Counted from the first letter of the stretch, positions 26,415 through 38,294 are shown. The stretch is 64,000 nucleotides of DNA from Mesorhizobium sp. ES1-1 (GCF_020164785.1 NZ_JAIUGX010000007.1:245641-309640), one strand, 5' to 3'. The notes: generated from the sequence alone by a model not told the origin. Numbers and translations are program-made.

Positions 26415-26485
26415 CCCTCTCGCCCGTCGATCGGGGGAGAGGTGGCTCGGCGAAGCCGAGACGGAGTGGGGGTCGCCCTGGCGCA
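26415..26485. repeat. Intergenic palindromic element, RIME/REP-like
   Basis: The gap between two convergent genes holds two hairpins in a row: CCTCTC ... GAGAGG (26416-26442) and CTCGGC-GAA-GCCGAG (26446-26460), followed by ACGGAGTGGGGG. The wording (ctctcgcccg ... gggagaggtgg ... gccgag) is that of the mosaic intergenic repeats scattered through rhizobial genomes. Family assignment is from memory of such repeats. Confidence 0.5.
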
Positions 26486-26529
26486 AGCCGACATTCAAGC
26501 CAGGTCCGCGATCTCCAAGCATACAAAAC

Positions 26530-27456
26530 TCAATCGAAAAACGCCTCGACGACGTTGCGCTTGCCGAGCATGAAAGCGTCGGCCACATGCTGGAGCGGAG
26601 CGAGATCGACATCCGAGGCGCCGGCGCGGACAATCTCGGCGAAACGCATGTAGAGCATCTGATATTCCGCCTCCGGTTCGTCGTGGACGACCTTGCCGTC
26701 GATGGCGAGCTTGGAGCCGCCGCCGGAAAGCACCATGGCGCCCTTGTCTGTCTGGGCCAGTATGTCCCAGCTTTGCGGGCCGGTCTGCAGCCAGTCGAGT
26801 TCCATCGTCACCGGCACTCCGTTCGAAGTGCGGAAGACGACATGTGCCGCGACCGGCGAGGCGCGGTTCTCAGGAAAGTCGAGAACGGCCGAGGTGATGA
26901 ACATCGCTGGCAGGATGTGTGTCACGATCGACAGCGCGTTGATGCCCGGATCGAAGACGCCGAAGCCGCCCGGCGTCCAGATCCACTCCTGGTTCGGATG
27001 CCAGCGACGCACGTCCTCCTTCCAGATGACGGCGGCGGAGCTGATGCGGGCAGTCTCCAGAAACGCGCGTGCGGCCTCGACCGCGGGCGCATAGCGCGAG
27101 TGCCAGCTGGCAAACAGCGAGACGCCGTTTTTCGCGGCCAAAGTCTTCAGGTCCTCGACCTCGCTGACCGTGGCACCCGGCGGCTTCTCCAGGAAGACGT
27201 GTTTTTTCGCTTCCAGCGCCGTACGCGCGGCGTCGTAGCGGAATTGCGGCGGCATGCAGAGCGACACGGCCTCGAGCTCGGGAACCTGGTCGAGCATCGC
27301 TTCGATAGTCGGGAAGTTTGGGATGCCGTCGACTTGGCCATGCCGGCTCGCGGCCGCGATCAGTCGGTAATCCTGATCTTTACCCAAGGCCGGGAGATGC
27401 TGGTCGCGCACGATCTTGCCGACGCCGACAATGCCGATCTTGATGGGATGGGACAC
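26530..27456 (-). CDS. Gfo/Idh/MocA oxidoreductase, L-arabinose/D-galactose 1-dehydrogenase type
   Basis: A 308-residue NAD(P)-dependent sugar dehydrogenase. The Rossmann motif GIVGVGKIVRDQHLPAL opens the protein, the family lysine motif EKPPGATVSEV lies near residue 95, and the substrate-site stretch WKEDVRRWHPNQEWIW with GVFDPGINALSIVTHILP closely matches the Azospirillum L-arabinose 1-dehydrogenase group as I recall it. It likely oxidises the C1 hydroxyl of L-arabinose or D-galactose to the lactone in a non-phosphorylated pathway. Start taken at GTG 27456 because the family begins there; the frame is open upstream. No lactonase or dehydratase gene is next to it. Confidence 0.82.
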   Translation of the reverse strand: MSHPIKIGIVGVGKIVRDQHLPALGKDQDYRLIAAASRHGQVDGIPNFPTIEAMLDQVPELEAVSLCMPPQFRYDAARTALEAKKHVFLEKPPGATVSEVEDLKTLAAKNGVSLFASWHSRYAPAVEAARAFLETARISSAAVIWKEDVRRWHPNQEWIWTPGGFGVFDPGINALSIVTHILPAMFITSAVLDFPENRASPVAAHVVFRTSNGVPVTMELDWLQTGPQSWDILAQTDKGAMVLSGGGSKLAIDGKVVHDEPEAEYQMLYMRFAEIVRAGASDVDLAPLQHVADAFMLGKRNVVEAFFD

Positions 27457-27549
27457 GGAAGCTCCGTCTGTTGAAGGGTGGTGCGCGTTTCTAGCAGAAG
27501 ACTGGCCCCGGGCAAGCCGACCCGACATCGAGGCTCGGTGCGCCTCAGG

Positions 27550-27831
27550 TCAGATTGGCACGTCGAAGGTCACGATCGAGACTTCGCCTTCCAGTGCGCC
27601 CTGGAAGGCGGACAGATGCGGCTCATCATCGGGAACGCCCTCCATATCGCCGATCTGATCGAGCTCGGCTTCGGCGTAACCTTCCGCGGCAAGCGATTCG
27701 AGCACGCGGCGCACCGCCGAATCGTCGTCGGGGGCAACCAGCATCACATGGACGCCCTCCGGCTTGCCGCCCTTCTTCTTCCAAACCCGTCCGGTCACGA
27801 TGGTGACCGGCCGCTCTTCATTGTCGTTCAC
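27550..27831 (-). CDS. Small conserved protein of unknown function
   Basis: A 93-residue acidic protein (starting VNDNEERPVTIVTGRVWKK) with a beta-strand, a basic KKKGGKPEG turn, a MLVAPDDD strand, an alpha helix (SAVRRVLESLAAEGYAEAEL) and a final strand (GEVSIVTFDVPI), an alternating beta-alpha-beta look. The start at GTG 27831 has an AAAGGA site; starts further upstream (ATG 27885) are possible. I do not recognise a named family. It lies 93 bases upstream of the dehydrogenase gene on the same strand and could share its transcript. Confidence 0.65.
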   Translation of the reverse strand: MNDNEERPVTIVTGRVWKKKGGKPEGVHVMLVAPDDDSAVRRVLESLAAEGYAEAELDQIGDMEGVPDDEPHLSAFQGALEGEVSIVTFDVPI

Positions 27832-28328
27832 GGGCCGATTCCTTTTGGCGGATTGCGGGCGGGCGAGGGGATTGCGACTGCTCATGCCGCCTTTTCGCAT
27901 GAAGCAGGGACTTGCGACAGCATCAAGCCGGTCACTTCGCCAAAAACCCCGGCACTTTCTTCCCTGTCCTTGCAAAACAGCGAAACAAAATTACATGCGG
28001 TTTCTGCATGGCTGCCAAGCCCCGGCTTCAATGCAATATTTGCCGCGCCGGGGTTGACGCTTCGCAGCCTTGCTAGTAGAAGCCGCCCAGTCAGAACCGA
28101 TGTGAGGCTCTCCCTTCCGAAGCGACACGCTTTGGAGTTTGCCTCAAACAGGGTTCGTTTTACGAGCGAAAAGACATTTCCGGCGTGCACGAAGCGGCTT
28201 CCGCTTCCTCTGCCATTTGTTCGGGCAAGACCGCGAGGCGCGGTTTGTGGCCCGAATTTGCGTATGGAAATGGCGCTTTGAGCGGCCCTGACAGGGCGAG
28301 ACACGGAATTGAGAGACAAGAGGGTTTA
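27832..28328. other. Leader and promoter region of the ribosomal super-operon
   Basis: About 500 bases without a supported gene between the small minus-strand gene and rpsL. The right part must carry the promoter of the str operon; the rest shows short AT-rich runs but no clear terminator or RNA gene. Confidence 0.5.
28054..28082 (+). promoter_or_regulatory. Candidate promoter of the str operon
   Basis: TTGACG followed after 17 bases by TAGAAG (an overlapping TAGTAG lies 3 bases earlier), about 250 bases before rpsL. The -35 element is near consensus and stands out in this region; the -10 is weak. Confidence 0.4.
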
Positions 28329-28700
28329 ATGCCTACCGTCAACCAGCTGATCCGCAAGCCGCGCATTGCGCCGGTGAAGCGCAACAAGGTCCCGGCCATG
28401 CAGCAGAACCCGCAGAAGCGGGGCGTCTGCACGCGCGTCTATACAACGACGCCGAAGAAGCCGAACTCTGCGCTGCGCAAGGTGGCCAAGATCCGCCTGA
28501 CCAATGGTTTTGAAGTGATCGGGTACATCCCCGGCGAAGGCCACAACCTTCAGGAACACTCCGTGGTCATGATCCGCGGCGGCCGCGTCAAGGATCTTCC
28601 GGGCGTGCGTTACCACATCATCCGCGGCGTGCTCGACACGCAGGGCGTGAAGAACCGCAAGCAGCGCCGTTCGAAGTACGGCGCCAAGCGTCCGAAGTAA
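28329..28700 (+). CDS. rpsL: 30S ribosomal protein S12
   Basis: A 123-residue S12, part of the decoding centre. The streptomycin-related loop is wild type ([12 protein letters not shown], with Lys43) and so is the later PGVRYH loop. First gene of the str operon. The ATG at 28329 begins the canonical [12 protein letters not shown]; the frame is open upstream without meaning. Confidence 0.98.
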   Translation: MPTVNQLIRKPRIAPVKRNKVPAMQQNPQKRGVCTRVYTTTPKKPNSALRKVAKIRLTNGFEVIGYIPGEGHNLQEHSVVMIRGGRVKDLPGVRYHIIRGVLDTQGVKNRKQRRSKYGAKRPK

Positions 28701-28748
28701 GATTTTCCGGCCCTGGCGCTGCTTGAATGCGTCGGGCTACGAGATTGA

Positions 28749-29231
<483 letters not shown>

Positions 29232-29260
29232 AGCGCGAACGAGACTGAGAGGCAGCTACG

Positions 29261-31351
29261 ATGGCCCGCGAATACAAGATCGAAGACTACCGCAATTTCG
29301 GTATCATGGCGCATATTGACGCCGGCAAGACGACGACCACCGAGCGCGTCCTCTATTACACGGGCAAGTCGCACAAGATCGGCGAAGTGCACGACGGCGC
29401 TGCCACCATGGATTGGATGGAGCAGGAGCAGGAGCGCGGCATCACCATCACGTCGGCCGCGACGACGACCTTCTGGAAGGGTCGCGACGGCAAGATGTAC
29501 CGCTTCAACATCATCGACACTCCCGGACACGTCGACTTCACCATCGAAGTCGAGCGTTCGCTGCGCGTGCTCGACGGCGCGATCGCGCTGCTCGATGCCA
29601 ATGCCGGTGTCGAGCCGCAGACGGAAACCGTCTGGCGCCAGGCCGACAAGTACCGCGTCCCGCGCATGATCTTCTGTAACAAGATGGACAAGATCGGCGC
29701 TGACTTCTACCGCTCGGTCGAGATGATCGGTTCGCGCCTCGGTGCGCATGCCGTCGTCATGCAACTGCCGATTGGCGCCGAGACCGAATTCAAGGGTGTC
29801 GTCGATCTCGTCGAGATGAAGGCGCTGGTCTGGCGCGACGAAACGCTGGGCGCTGCCTGGGATGTCGTCGAGATTCCTGCAGACCTTCAGGCCCGTGCCG
29901 AGGAATACCGCGAGAAGATGATCGAGGCCGCCGTCGAGATGGACGAGACGGCGCTTGAGAATTACCTCGAAGGCAAGATGCCTTCGAACGACGAGATCCG
30001 TGCCTTGATCCGCAAGGGCACCGTCGCGGTCAAGTTCTACCCGATGTTCTGTGGCTCGGCCTTCAAGAACAAGGGCGTGCAGCCGCTGCTCGACGCCGTC
30101 GTCGAATATCTGCCGTCGCCGGCCGATGTTCCGGCCATCAAGGGCGTCGATGCCAAGACCGACGCCGAGATCGAGCGTCATGCCGACGACAACGAGCCGC
30201 TGTCGATGCTGGCGTTCAAGATCATGAACGATCCGTTTGTGGGTTCGCTGACCTTCGCCCGCATCTATTCGGGCAAGTTGACCAAGGGCATCTCGGTCGA
30301 CAACACCGTCAAGGGCAAGAAGGAGCGCATTGGCCGCATGCTGCAGATGCATGCGAATTCGCGCGCCGACGTCGAAGAGGCTTTTGCTGGCGACATCGTT
30401 GCTCTTGCCGGTCTCAAGGACACGACCACCGGCGATACGCTGAGCGATCCGCTGCATCCGGTCATTCTTGAGCGCATGGAATTCCCCGATCCGGTCATCC
30501 AGATCGCGATCGAACCGAAGACCAAGAACGACCAGGAAAAGATGGGCCTCGCCCTTCACCGCCTCGCCGCCGAGGATCCGTCCTTCCGCGTCAAGACCGA
30601 CGAGGAAAGCGGTCAGACCATCATTTCCGGCATGGGCGAGCTTCACCTCGACATCATCGTCGACCGCATGCGTCGCGAGTTCAAGGTCGAAGCCAATGTC
30701 GGCGCTCCGCAGGTGGCTTATCGCGAGACGATCACCCGCCGGCACGAGCAGGATTACACGCATAAGAAGCAGACCGGCGGTACCGGTCAGTTCGCTCGCG
30801 TCAAGATCGTCTTCGAGCCGAATCCGGACAGCAGCGAGTTTGAGTTCGACACCAAGATCGTTGGCGGCGCCGTGCCGAAGGAATACATCCCCGGCGTCGA
30901 GAAGGGCATCAACAGCGTCATGACTTCGGGTCCGTTCGCGGGCTTCCCGATGATCGGCGTCAAGGCAACCCTCATCGACGGCGCCTACCACGACGTGGAC
31001 TCCAGCGTTCTGGCCTTCGAAATCGCCGGCCGCGCTTGCTTCCGCGAAGCCGCACCCAAGCTTGGCGTGCAGCTGCTCGAGCCAATCATGAAGGTCGAGG
31101 TGGTGACGCCGGAAGACTACGTCGGCAGCGTGATCGGCGATCTGAACGGCCGTCGCGGCCAGATCCAGGGCCAGGAAGCTCGCGGCGTGGCCGTCGTCAT
31201 CAACGCGATGGTGCCGCTCGCCAACATGTTCAAGTACGTCGACAATCTGCGCTCGATGAGCCAGGGCCGCGCGGCCTACACGATGCAGTTCGATCATTAT
31301 GAGCCTGTGCCGACCGCGGTCGCCCAGGAAGTCCAGAAGAAATACGCGTAA
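29261..31351 (+). CDS. fusA: Elongation factor G
   Basis: A 696-residue translocase GTPase. GTP motifs AHIDAGKT (17-24), DTPGH and NKMDK are intact, followed by domains II to V with the usual C-terminal [19 protein letters not shown]. It moves tRNA and mRNA through the ribosome and acts with RRF in recycling. Located between rpsG and the second tuf, 66 bases upstream of the latter. Confidence 0.99.
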   Translation: MAREYKIEDYRNFGIMAHIDAGKTTTTERVLYYTGKSHKIGEVHDGAATMDWMEQEQERGITITSAATTTFWKGRDGKMYRFNIIDTPGHVDFTIEVERSLRVLDGAIALLDANAGVEPQTETVWRQADKYRVPRMIFCNKMDKIGADFYRSVEMIGSRLGAHAVVMQLPIGAETEFKGVVDLVEMKALVWRDETLGAAWDVVEIPADLQARAEEYREKMIEAAVEMDETALENYLEGKMPSNDEIRALIRKGTVAVKFYPMFCGSAFKNKGVQPLLDAVVEYLPSPADVPAIKGVDAKTDAEIERHADDNEPLSMLAFKIMNDPFVGSLTFARIYSGKLTKGISVDNTVKGKKERIGRMLQMHANSRADVEEAFAGDIVALAGLKDTTTGDTLSDPLHPVILERMEFPDPVIQIAIEPKTKNDQEKMGLALHRLAAEDPSFRVKTDEESGQTIISGMGELHLDIIVDRMRREFKVEANVGAPQVAYRETITRRHEQDYTHKKQTGGTGQFARVKIVFEPNPDSSEFEFDTKIVGGAVPKEYIPGVEKGINSVMTSGPFAGFPMIGVKATLIDGAYHDVDSSVLAFEIAGRACFREAAPKLGVQLLEPIMKVEVVTPEDYVGSVIGDLNGRRGQIQGQEARGVAVVINAMVPLANMFKYVDNLRSMSQGRAAYTMQFDHYEPVPTAVAQEVQKKYA

Positions 31352-31417
31352 CCCTGAGCGGTTGCAGCAGTAACTTAATTCAAGGCCCGCACGGGCGAGC
31401 AGGATTGGAGACATCAC

Positions 31418-32593
31418 ATGGCAAAAGGTAAATTCGAGCGTAACAAGCCTCATGTGAACATTGGCACGATTGGCCACGTCGATCATGGCAAGACGTCGCT
31501 GACGGCGGCGATCACGAAGTATTTTGGCGAATACAAGCGCTATGACCAGATCGATGCGGCGCCTGAAGAGAAGGCACGCGGCATCACGATCTCGACGGCG
31601 CATGTCGAATACGAGACGGCCAACCGCCACTATGCCCATGTCGACTGCCCCGGCCACGCCGACTATGTGAAGAACATGATCACCGGTGCCGCGCAGATGG
31701 ACGGCGCGATCCTGGTCGTGTCGGCCGCCGACGGTCCGATGCCGCAGACCCGCGAGCACATCCTTTTGGCCCGTCAGGTCGGCGTGCCGTCGATCGTGGT
31801 GTTCCTCAACAAGGTCGACCAGGTTGACGATGCCGAGCTTCTCGAACTGGTCGAGCTCGAGGTTCGCGAGCTTCTGACCAAGAACGAGTTCCCCGGCGAC
31901 GACATTCCGATCGTCAAGGGTTCGGCGCTGGCTGCCTTGGAAGATTCCGACAAGAAGATCGGCGAGGACGCGATCCGCGAGCTGATGGCGGCTGTGGACG
32001 ACTACATCCCGACGCCGGTTCGTCCGCTGGACAAGCCGTTCCTGATGCCGATCGAGGACGTGTTCTCGATTTCGGGCCGTGGCACGGTTGTCACCGGCCG
32101 CGTCGAGCGCGGCGTGGTCAAGGTCGGCGAGGAACTCGAGATCATCGGCATCCGTCCGACGACCAAGACGACCTGCACGGGCGTCGAGATGTTCCGCAAG
32201 CTGCTCGACCAGGGCCAGGCCGGCGACAACATCGGCGCGCTGCTGCGCGGCGTTGACCGTGAAGGTGTCGAGCGCGGCCAGGTTCTGGCCAAGCCCGGCA
32301 CGGTGAAGCCGCACAAGAAGTTCGTGGCCGAAGCCTACATCCTGACCAAGGACGAGGGTGGCCGTCACACGCCGTTCTTCACCAACTACCGTCCGCAGTT
32401 CTACTTCCGCACGACCGACGTGACCGGCATCGTGTCGCTGCCGGAAGGCACCGAGATGGTGATGCCCGGCGACAACATCACGGTCGATGTCGAGCTTATC
32501 GTGCCGATCGCCATGGAAGAGAAGCTGCGCTTCGCCATCCGTGAAGGCGGCCGCACCGTCGGTGCCGGCATCGTCGTCACCATCAAAGAGTAA
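31418..32593 (+). CDS. tuf: Elongation factor Tu (second copy)
   Basis: A 391-residue EF-Tu, same protein as the copy at 8105. The two genes differ at about twelve silent positions that I can find by eye (for example the last codons AAGGAA versus AAAGAG), and the first 130 or so bases are identical. It sits in the classical str position after fusA and before rpsJ, so it is transcribed with the ribosomal genes. Confidence 0.98.
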   Translation: MAKGKFERNKPHVNIGTIGHVDHGKTSLTAAITKYFGEYKRYDQIDAAPEEKARGITISTAHVEYETANRHYAHVDCPGHADYVKNMITGAAQMDGAILVVSAADGPMPQTREHILLARQVGVPSIVVFLNKVDQVDDAELLELVELEVRELLTKNEFPGDDIPIVKGSALAALEDSDKKIGEDAIRELMAAVDDYIPTPVRPLDKPFLMPIEDVFSISGRGTVVTGRVERGVVKVGEELEIIGIRPTTKTTCTGVEMFRKLLDQGQAGDNIGALLRGVDREGVERGQVLAKPGTVKPHKKFVAEAYILTKDEGGRHTPFFTNYRPQFYFRTTDVTGIVSLPEGTEMVMPGDNITVDVELIVPIAMEEKLRFAIREGGRTVGAGIVVTIKE

Positions 32594-32662
32594 TTTGGAC
32601 TTAAACCGATCTGTCGCGGGCGCAGGATTTGCCCGCGCCGCGCCAGAACAAGGAAGTGACGC

Positions 32663-32971
32663 ATGAACGGACAGAATATCCGCATCCGCCTGAAGGCGTT
32701 TGACCACCGCGTGCTCGACGCCTCGACGAAGGAAATCGTGTCGACGGCCAAGCGCACCGGTGCCAACGTCCGCGGCCCCATTCCGCTGCCGACGCGGATC
32801 GAAAAGTTTACGGTCAACCGGTCGCCTCACGTCGACAAGAAGAGCCGCGAGCAGTTCGAGATGCGCACGCACAAGCGTCTGCTCGACATCGTCGATCCGA
32901 CCCCGCAGACAGTCGATGCTTTGATGAAGCTCGATCTGGCCGCCGGCGTCGACGTCGAGATCAAGCTCTAA
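32663..32971 (+). CDS. rpsJ: 30S ribosomal protein S10
   Basis: A 102-residue S10 ([19 protein letters not shown]). Besides its ribosomal place it binds the KOW domain of NusG and, with NusB, takes part in antitermination. First gene of the S10 section, 69 bases after tuf with no terminator between, so str and S10 appear joined. Confidence 0.98.
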   Translation: MNGQNIRIRLKAFDHRVLDASTKEIVSTAKRTGANVRGPIPLPTRIEKFTVNRSPHVDKKSREQFEMRTHKRLLDIVDPTPQTVDALMKLDLAAGVDVEIKL

Positions 32972-33032
32972 GGGAATGAGAGCGCGGTAAGGGGCGGTGC
33001 CCCTGGCCCGGAACTCTAAAGGAATTGAACCG

Positions 33033-33743
33033 ATGCGTTCAGGTGTGATTGCAAAGAAGGTGGGAATGACCCGCATCTACAACGATGCCGGGGAACATGT
33101 TCCCGTCACCGTTCTCCAGATGGAGAACTGCCAGGTCGTGGCGCAGCGCACGCAGGAGAAGAATGGCTACACCGCCGTTCAGCTCGGCGTTGGCCTTGCC
33201 AAGGTGAAGAACACGTCGAAGGCGATGCGCGGCCATTTCGCGACCGCTTCCGTCGAGCCGAAGGCGAAAGTCGCCGAGTTCCGCGTTTCCGCCGACAACA
33301 TGATCGATGTTGGCGCCGAGATCACCGTTGAGCACTTCGTCGCCGGCCAGAAGGTCGACGTAACGGGCACGACGATCGGCAAGGGTTTCCAGGGCGTCAT
33401 CAAGCGCCACCACATGGGCGGTGGCCGCGCCACGCACGGTAACTCGGTATCCCACCGCACGCACGGTTCGACCGGCCAGCGTCAGGATCCGGGCAAGGTG
33501 TTCAAGGGCAAGCACATGGCTGGCCATATGGGCGACACCCGCGTCACGACGCAGAATGTCGAGATCGTTTCTACCGACGCGGATCGCGGCTTGATCCTGA
33601 TCCGCGGTGCGGTTCCCGGATCGAAGGGTGCCTGGATCCTGGTCCGCGACGCGGCCAAGGTGGCGCTGCCGGCCAATGCGCCGAAGCCCGCCGCGATCCG
33701 TGCCGCCAAGAACGAGGCTCCGGCCACAGAGGGAGCGGAATAA
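33033..33743 (+). CDS. rplC: 50S ribosomal protein L3
   Basis: A 236-residue L3 ([16 protein letters not shown]), with the long central extension ([20 protein letters not shown]) that reaches toward the peptidyl transferase centre and carries the conserved methylated Gln site (TGQRQDPG). Slightly long at the C-terminus through an Ala/Pro-rich tail, common in the group. Its TAA overlaps the rplD ATG by one base. Confidence 0.98.
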   Translation: MRSGVIAKKVGMTRIYNDAGEHVPVTVLQMENCQVVAQRTQEKNGYTAVQLGVGLAKVKNTSKAMRGHFATASVEPKAKVAEFRVSADNMIDVGAEITVEHFVAGQKVDVTGTTIGKGFQGVIKRHHMGGGRATHGNSVSHRTHGSTGQRQDPGKVFKGKHMAGHMGDTRVTTQNVEIVSTDADRGLILIRGAVPGSKGAWILVRDAAKVALPANAPKPAAIRAAKNEAPATEGAE

Positions 33744-34363
33744 TGGATCTCAAGATCACGACGCTTGGCGGCGAAGACGCCGGCAAACTGGAACTTTCGG
33801 ACGGCATTTTCGGCCTTGATCCGCGCGAGGACATCCTGCAGCGCGTCGTGCGCTGGCAGCTTGCCAAGAAGCAGCAGGGCACGCACAAGGCCAAGGGCCG
33901 CGCTGAAATCGCACGCACCGGCGCCAAGATGTACAAGCAGAAGGGTACGGGCCGCGCCCGTCACCACTCGGCACGCGCTCCGCAGTTCCGCGGCGGCGGC
34001 AAGGCTCACGGCCCGGTCGTTCGCAGCCATGAACATGATCTGCCGAAGAAGGTTCGCGCGCTTGGCCTCAAGCATGCTCTCTCGGCCAAGGCCAAGAGCG
34101 CGTCGATCATCATCGTCGACGAGCTGAAGCTGACCGAGGCGAAGACGAAGGCTTTGATCGCCAATTTTGCGACGCTTGGCCTGACCAACGCCCTGGTGAT
34201 CGGTGGCGCCGAGCTGGACAAGAACTTCAAGCTGGCGGCCACGAACATTCCGAACATCGACGTCCTGCCAATCCAGGGCATCAACGTCTACGACATTCTG
34301 CGCCGCGGCACGCTGGTCCTTTCCAAGGCCGCCGTCGAGGCTCTCGAGGAGCGCTTTAAATGA
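33743..34363 (+). CDS. rplD: 50S ribosomal protein L4
   Basis: A 206-residue L4 with the extended loop of basic residues (about 40-95: [21 protein letters not shown]) that lines the exit tunnel. In enterobacteria L4 represses its own operon; whether that holds here is unknown. One-base overlap with rplC and four-base overlap with rplW indicate tight coupling. Confidence 0.98.
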   Translation: MDLKITTLGGEDAGKLELSDGIFGLDPREDILQRVVRWQLAKKQQGTHKAKGRAEIARTGAKMYKQKGTGRARHHSARAPQFRGGGKAHGPVVRSHEHDLPKKVRALGLKHALSAKAKSASIIIVDELKLTEAKTKALIANFATLGLTNALVIGGAELDKNFKLAATNIPNIDVLPIQGINVYDILRRGTLVLSKAAVEALEERFK

Positions 34364-34653
34364 CCGACCTTCGTCATTACGACGTGATCGTCTCGCCGGC
34401 GATTACCGAAAAGTCGACCATGGCCTCCGAAGTCAACCAGGTGGTCTTCAACGTCGCCAAGAAGGCGTCGAAGCCGGAGATCAAGGCTGCCGTCGAAGCG
34501 CTGTTCGGCGTCAAGGTGATGGCCGTGAACACGCTTATCCGCAAGGGCAAGACCAAGCGCTTCCGTGGCACGGTTGGCCGCCAGGGCGATGTCAAGAAGG
34601 CGATTGTGACGCTGGCAGACGGCCAGTCGATCGACGTCGCGACAGGTCTCTGA
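34360..34653 (+). CDS. rplW: 50S ribosomal protein L23
   Basis: A 97-residue L23 ([20 protein letters not shown]), located at the tunnel exit where trigger factor and SRP dock. ATGA overlap with rplD. Complete, standard length. Confidence 0.98.
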   Translation: MTDLRHYDVIVSPAITEKSTMASEVNQVVFNVAKKASKPEIKAAVEALFGVKVMAVNTLIRKGKTKRFRGTVGRQGDVKKAIVTLADGQSIDVATGL

Positions 34654-34675
34654 GCAAGGCCGCGAGGACAGAACA

Positions 34676-35509
34676 ATGGCACTGAAAAAATTCAACCCGG
34701 TAACGCCGAGCACCCGCCAGCTGGTCATCGTTGACCGCTCGGGCCTCTACAAGGGCAAGCCCGTCAAGGGCTTGACCGAGGGCCTAACCAAGTCGGGCGG
34801 CCGCAACAACCATGGTCGCATCACCGCCCGCTTCATCGGCGGTGGTCACAAGCGTTCGTACCGCATCATCGACTTCAAGCGCCGCAAGTTCGACGTCGTC
34901 GGCACGGTCGAGCGTATTGAATACGATCCGAACCGCACCGCCTTCATCGCGCTGATCAAGTATGACGATGGGGAATTGTCGTACATCATTGCCCCGCAGC
35001 GTTTGGCTCCCGGCGACAAGATCGTCTCCGGTGAATCGGTCGACGTGAAGCCGGGTAATGCGATGCCCCTGGCTTCGATGCCGGTCGGCACCATCGTCCA
35101 CAACATCGAGCTAAAGCCGGGCAAGGGCGCCCAGGTGGCACGCTCGGCCGGCGGCTACGGCCAGCTGGTCGGCCGCGACCAGGGCATGGCTATCCTGCGC
35201 CTCAATTCGGGCGAGCAGCGTGTCGTGCACGGTTCCTGCATGGCCACCGTCGGTGCCGTGTCCAACCCGGACCATGGCAACATCAATGACGGCAAGGCCG
35301 GTCGCACCGTCTGGCGCGGCAAGCGCCCGCACAATCGCGGCGTGACCATGAACCCGGTCGACCATCCGCACGGCGGCGGCGAAGGCCGCACCTCGGGTGG
35401 CCGCCATCCGGTTTCGCCCTGGGGCAAGCCGACCAAGGGCAAGAAGACGCGGTCCAACAAGGCGACCGACAAGTTCATCCTGCGCTCGCGCCATCAGCGC
35501 AAGAGCTAA
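34676..35509 (+). CDS. rplB: 50S ribosomal protein L2
   Basis: A 277-residue L2 ([20 protein letters not shown]), with the conserved C-terminal [10 protein letters not shown] motif including the His implicated in peptidyl transferase activity. It is 22 bases after rplW. Confidence 0.98.
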   Translation: MALKKFNPVTPSTRQLVIVDRSGLYKGKPVKGLTEGLTKSGGRNNHGRITARFIGGGHKRSYRIIDFKRRKFDVVGTVERIEYDPNRTAFIALIKYDDGELSYIIAPQRLAPGDKIVSGESVDVKPGNAMPLASMPVGTIVHNIELKPGKGAQVARSAGGYGQLVGRDQGMAILRLNSGEQRVVHGSCMATVGAVSNPDHGNINDGKAGRTVWRGKRPHNRGVTMNPVDHPHGGGEGRTSGGRHPVSPWGKPTKGKKTRSNKATDKFILRSRHQRKS

Positions 35510-35525
35510 GAAGAGGTAACGCCAA

Positions 35526-35804
35526 GTGACTCGTTCTATTTGGAAAGGCCCCTTCATCGACGGCTACCTTCTCAAGAAGGTGGACAAGGTTCGTGAAGGT
35601 GGTCGCAATGAGGTGATCAAGATGTGGAGCCGTCGCTCCACCATCCTGCCGCAGTTCGTCGGCTTCACCTTCGGTGTCTACAACGGCCAGAAGCATGTTC
35701 CCGTCTCGGTCAACGAGGACATGGTCGGTCACAAGTTCGGTGAATTCGCTCCGACCCGGACCTATTACGGTCACGGCGCGGATAAGAAGGCGAAGAGGAA
35801 ATAA
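35526..35804 (+). CDS. rpsS: 30S ribosomal protein S19
   Basis: A 92-residue S19 that starts with GTG ([18 protein letters not shown]), preceded by an AAGAGGTAA site. It binds the head of the small subunit with S13. Conserved [16 protein letters not shown] motif present. Confidence 0.98.
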   Translation: MTRSIWKGPFIDGYLLKKVDKVREGGRNEVIKMWSRRSTILPQFVGFTFGVYNGQKHVPVSVNEDMVGHKFGEFAPTRTYYGHGADKKAKRK

Positions 35805-35806
35805 TC

Positions 35807-36196
35807 ATGGGCAAGGCCAAAGCTCCGCGAAGGCTTGCTGACAACGAGGCGCGCGCCGTGTTGCGCACGATCCGTATCAGCCCGCAGAAGCTGAACCTGG
35901 TTGCCGCGCTCATCCGCGGCAAGAAGGTCGCGACAGCGCTTTCCGACCTCGAATTCTCGGCCAAGCGGATTTCCGGCACGGTCAAGAAGACGCTGGAATC
36001 GGCGATCGCCAACGCGGAAAACAACCACGACCTCGACGTCGACGCGCTGATCGTGGCGGAAGCCTATGTCGGCAAGTCGATCGTCATGAAGCGGTTCCAT
36101 GCTCGTGGACGTGGTCGCGCCAGCCGCATCGAGAAGCCGTTCTCGCACCTCACGATCGTCGTTCGTGAAGTCGAAGAAAAAGGGGAGGCCGCATAA
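35807..36196 (+). CDS. rplV: 50S ribosomal protein L22
   Basis: A 129-residue L22 ([20 protein letters not shown]). Its hairpin ([17 protein letters not shown]) forms part of the exit tunnel constriction. Follows rpsS by 2 bases and overlaps the rpsC start by one. Confidence 0.98.
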   Translation: MGKAKAPRRLADNEARAVLRTIRISPQKLNLVAALIRGKKVATALSDLEFSAKRISGTVKKTLESAIANAENNHDLDVDALIVAEAYVGKSIVMKRFHARGRGRASRIEKPFSHLTIVVREVEEKGEAA

Positions 36197-36921
36197 TGGG
36201 CCAGAAAGTCAATCCGATCGGTTTGCGCCTCGGCATCAACCGCACCTGGGATTCGCGCTGGTTCGCGAACACCGGCGAATACGGCAAGTTGCTGCATGAG
36301 GACATCAAGATCCGCAAATATCTTGAGAAGGAACTCAAGCAGGCTGCGATCTCCAAGGTCGTCATCGAGCGGCCGCACAAGAAGTGCCGCGTCACCATCC
36401 ATGCCGCGCGCCCGGGTCTGATCATCGGCAAGAAGGGCGCCGACATCGAGAAGCTTCGCAAGAAGCTGATGGAGATGACGAAGTCCGAGACGCACCTCAA
36501 CATCGTCGAAGTGCGTAAGCCGGAGATCGACGCGACCCTAGTCGCGCAGTCGATCGCCCAGCAGCTCGAGCGCCGTATCGCGTTCCGCCGCGCCATGAAG
36601 CGCGCCGTCCAGTCGGCGATGCGCCTTGGGGCCGAAGGCATCCGCATCAACTGCGCGGGACGCCTCGGCGGCGCCGAGATCGCGCGCATGGAGTGGTATC
36701 GTGAAGGCCGCGTGCCGCTGCATACGCTGCGTGCCGACGTCGACTACGGGACCGCTGAAGCGCAGACGGCTTACGGTATCTGCGGCGTCAAGGTCTGGGT
36801 GTTCAAGGGCGAGATCCTGGAACACGACCCGATGGCTTCGGAGCGTCGCGCGACCGAGGGTGATGCCGCGCATGGCGGTGGTGGTGATCGCGAACGCGGT
36901 CGTCGTCGCGAAAACGCCTGA
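36196..36921 (+). CDS. rpsC: 30S ribosomal protein S3
   Basis: A 241-residue S3 with the KH domain GXXG-type loop ([16 protein letters not shown]), which helps form the mRNA entry site. The C-terminal tail is Gly/Arg-rich ([14 protein letters not shown]). TAATG coupling to rplV. Confidence 0.98.
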   Translation: MGQKVNPIGLRLGINRTWDSRWFANTGEYGKLLHEDIKIRKYLEKELKQAAISKVVIERPHKKCRVTIHAARPGLIIGKKGADIEKLRKKLMEMTKSETHLNIVEVRKPEIDATLVAQSIAQQLERRIAFRRAMKRAVQSAMRLGAEGIRINCAGRLGGAEIARMEWYREGRVPLHTLRADVDYGTAEAQTAYGICGVKVWVFKGEILEHDPMASERRATEGDAAHGGGGDRERGRRRENA

Positions 36922-36948
36922 GACATTTAGGAATTTGGAGTTAGAACG

Positions 36949-37362
36949 ATGCTGCAGCCAAAGCGCACAAAGTTCCGCAAGCAGTTCAAGGGCCGTATCC
37001 ATGGTACCGCAAAGGGCGGCACCAATCTGGATTTCGGTGGTTTCGGGCTGAAGGCGCTTGAGCCGAACCGCGTTACCGCGCGTGAGATCGAGGCGGCCCG
37101 CCGCGCCATCACTCGCGAAATGAAGCGCGCCGGCCGCGTCTGGATCCGTATTTTCCCGGACGTGCCTGTCACCTCGAAGCCGACCGAAGTCCGCATGGGC
37201 AAGGGCAAGGGCGCGGTCGATTATTGGGCGGCGCGCGTCAAGCCGGGCCGGATCATGTTCGAGATCGACGGCGTCAACGAGGAAACCGCCCGTGAGGCAC
37301 TGCGTCTCGGCGCGGCCAAGCTCTCGGTCAAGACGCGCTTCGTGCAGCGCATCGCAGAATAA
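36949..37362 (+). CDS. rplP: 50S ribosomal protein L16
   Basis: A 137-residue L16 ([16 protein letters not shown]), at the A-site of the large subunit. Central [27 protein letters not shown] region is complete, including the conserved Arg modified in some bacteria. Confidence 0.98.
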   Translation: MLQPKRTKFRKQFKGRIHGTAKGGTNLDFGGFGLKALEPNRVTAREIEAARRAITREMKRAGRVWIRIFPDVPVTSKPTEVRMGKGKGAVDYWAARVKPGRIMFEIDGVNEETAREALRLGAAKLSVKTRFVQRIAE

Positions 37363-37375
37363 GGACGGGCTGATC

Positions 37376-37576
37376 ATGAAAGCCGAAGACATCCGGACCA
37401 AGACCCAGGACCAGCTGACCGACGACCTGGCCAGCCTGAAGAAGGAGCAGTTCAACCTGCGCTTCCAGAAGGCCACCGGCCAGCTCGAGAAGACCGCGCG
37501 CGTGAGACAGGTCCGTAAGGACATTGCGCGTATCAAGACCATCGCCGCGGAAAAGTCCGCGGCTAAGAAGGCTTAA
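37376..37576 (+). CDS. rpmC: 50S ribosomal protein L29
   Basis: A 66-residue, two-helix L29 ([20 protein letters not shown]), next to the tunnel exit. ATG at 37376 chosen as the family start; 13 bases after rplP. Confidence 0.97.
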   Translation: MKAEDIRTKTQDQLTDDLASLKKEQFNLRFQKATGQLEKTARVRQVRKDIARIKTIAAEKSAAKKA

Positions 37577-37587
37577 GGACGAAAACC

Positions 37588-37827
37588 ATGCCAAAGCGCA
37601 TTCTGCAGGGCACCGTCGTCAGCGACAAGAACGAGAAGACGGTTGTCGTCAAGGTCGAACGGCGCTTCACGCATCCCGTGATGAAGAAGACCGTGCGCAT
37701 GACCAAGAAGTACAAGGCGCACGACGAGAACAACGCCCACAAGGTTGGCGATCAGGTGTTCATCCAGGAATCGAAGCCGATTTCCAAGGACAAACGCTGG
37801 ATCGTCGTGTCTTCGGACCAGGCCTGA
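37588..37827 (+). CDS. rpsQ: 30S ribosomal protein S17
   Basis: A 79-residue S17 ([20 protein letters not shown]), OB-fold primary binding protein of 16S rRNA 5' domain. Last gene of the S10 section, 86 bases before rplN; no terminator between. Confidence 0.98.
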   Translation: MPKRILQGTVVSDKNEKTVVVKVERRFTHPVMKKTVRMTKKYKAHDENNAHKVGDQVFIQESKPISKDKRWIVVSSDQA

Positions 37828-37913
37828 CCGGCCGGCGTGAACAAGCGAATTTTGGACAGACCGGGGAGGGGCTTTGAGCCCGTCCCGTTAAGAAGAGAAG
37901 AAGGCGGCCAGTC

Positions 37914-38282
37914 ATGATTCAGATGCAAACAAACCTCGACGTCGCGGATAATTCCGGCGCGCGTCGTGTCATGTGCATCAAGGTGCTGGGCGGCTCGAAG
38001 CGGAAATACGCTTCCGTGGGCGACATCATCGTGGTGTCCATCAAGGAAGCCATTCCGCGCGGCCGCGTTAAGAAGGGCGATGTGATGAAGGCGGTCGTGG
38101 TTCGCACGGCCAAGGACATCCGCCGCCCGGACGGCAGCGTGATCCGTTTCGACAAGAACGCGGCCGTTCTCGTCGACAACAAGAAAGAGCCTATCGGCAC
38201 GCGTATCTTCGGACCGGTTCCGCGCGAACTTCGCGCCAAGAACCACATGAAGATCATCTCGCTCGCGCCTGAAGTGCTGTAA
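37914..38282 (+). CDS. rplN: 50S ribosomal protein L14
   Basis: A 122-residue L14 ([20 protein letters not shown]), at the subunit interface. First gene of the spc section. Standard length and complete. Confidence 0.98.
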   Translation: MIQMQTNLDVADNSGARRVMCIKVLGGSKRKYASVGDIIVVSIKEAIPRGRVKKGDVMKAVVVRTAKDIRRPDGSVIRFDKNAAVLVDNKKEPIGTRIFGPVPRELRAKNHMKIISLAPEVL

Positions 38283-38294
38283 GGAGCCGGACCA

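Noticed and set aside
31352..31417. Possible terminator between fusA and the second tuf, which would separate the str genes
   Set aside because: No stem with a T run is present; the gap is short and tuf has an ordinary ribosome site, so read-through is expected.
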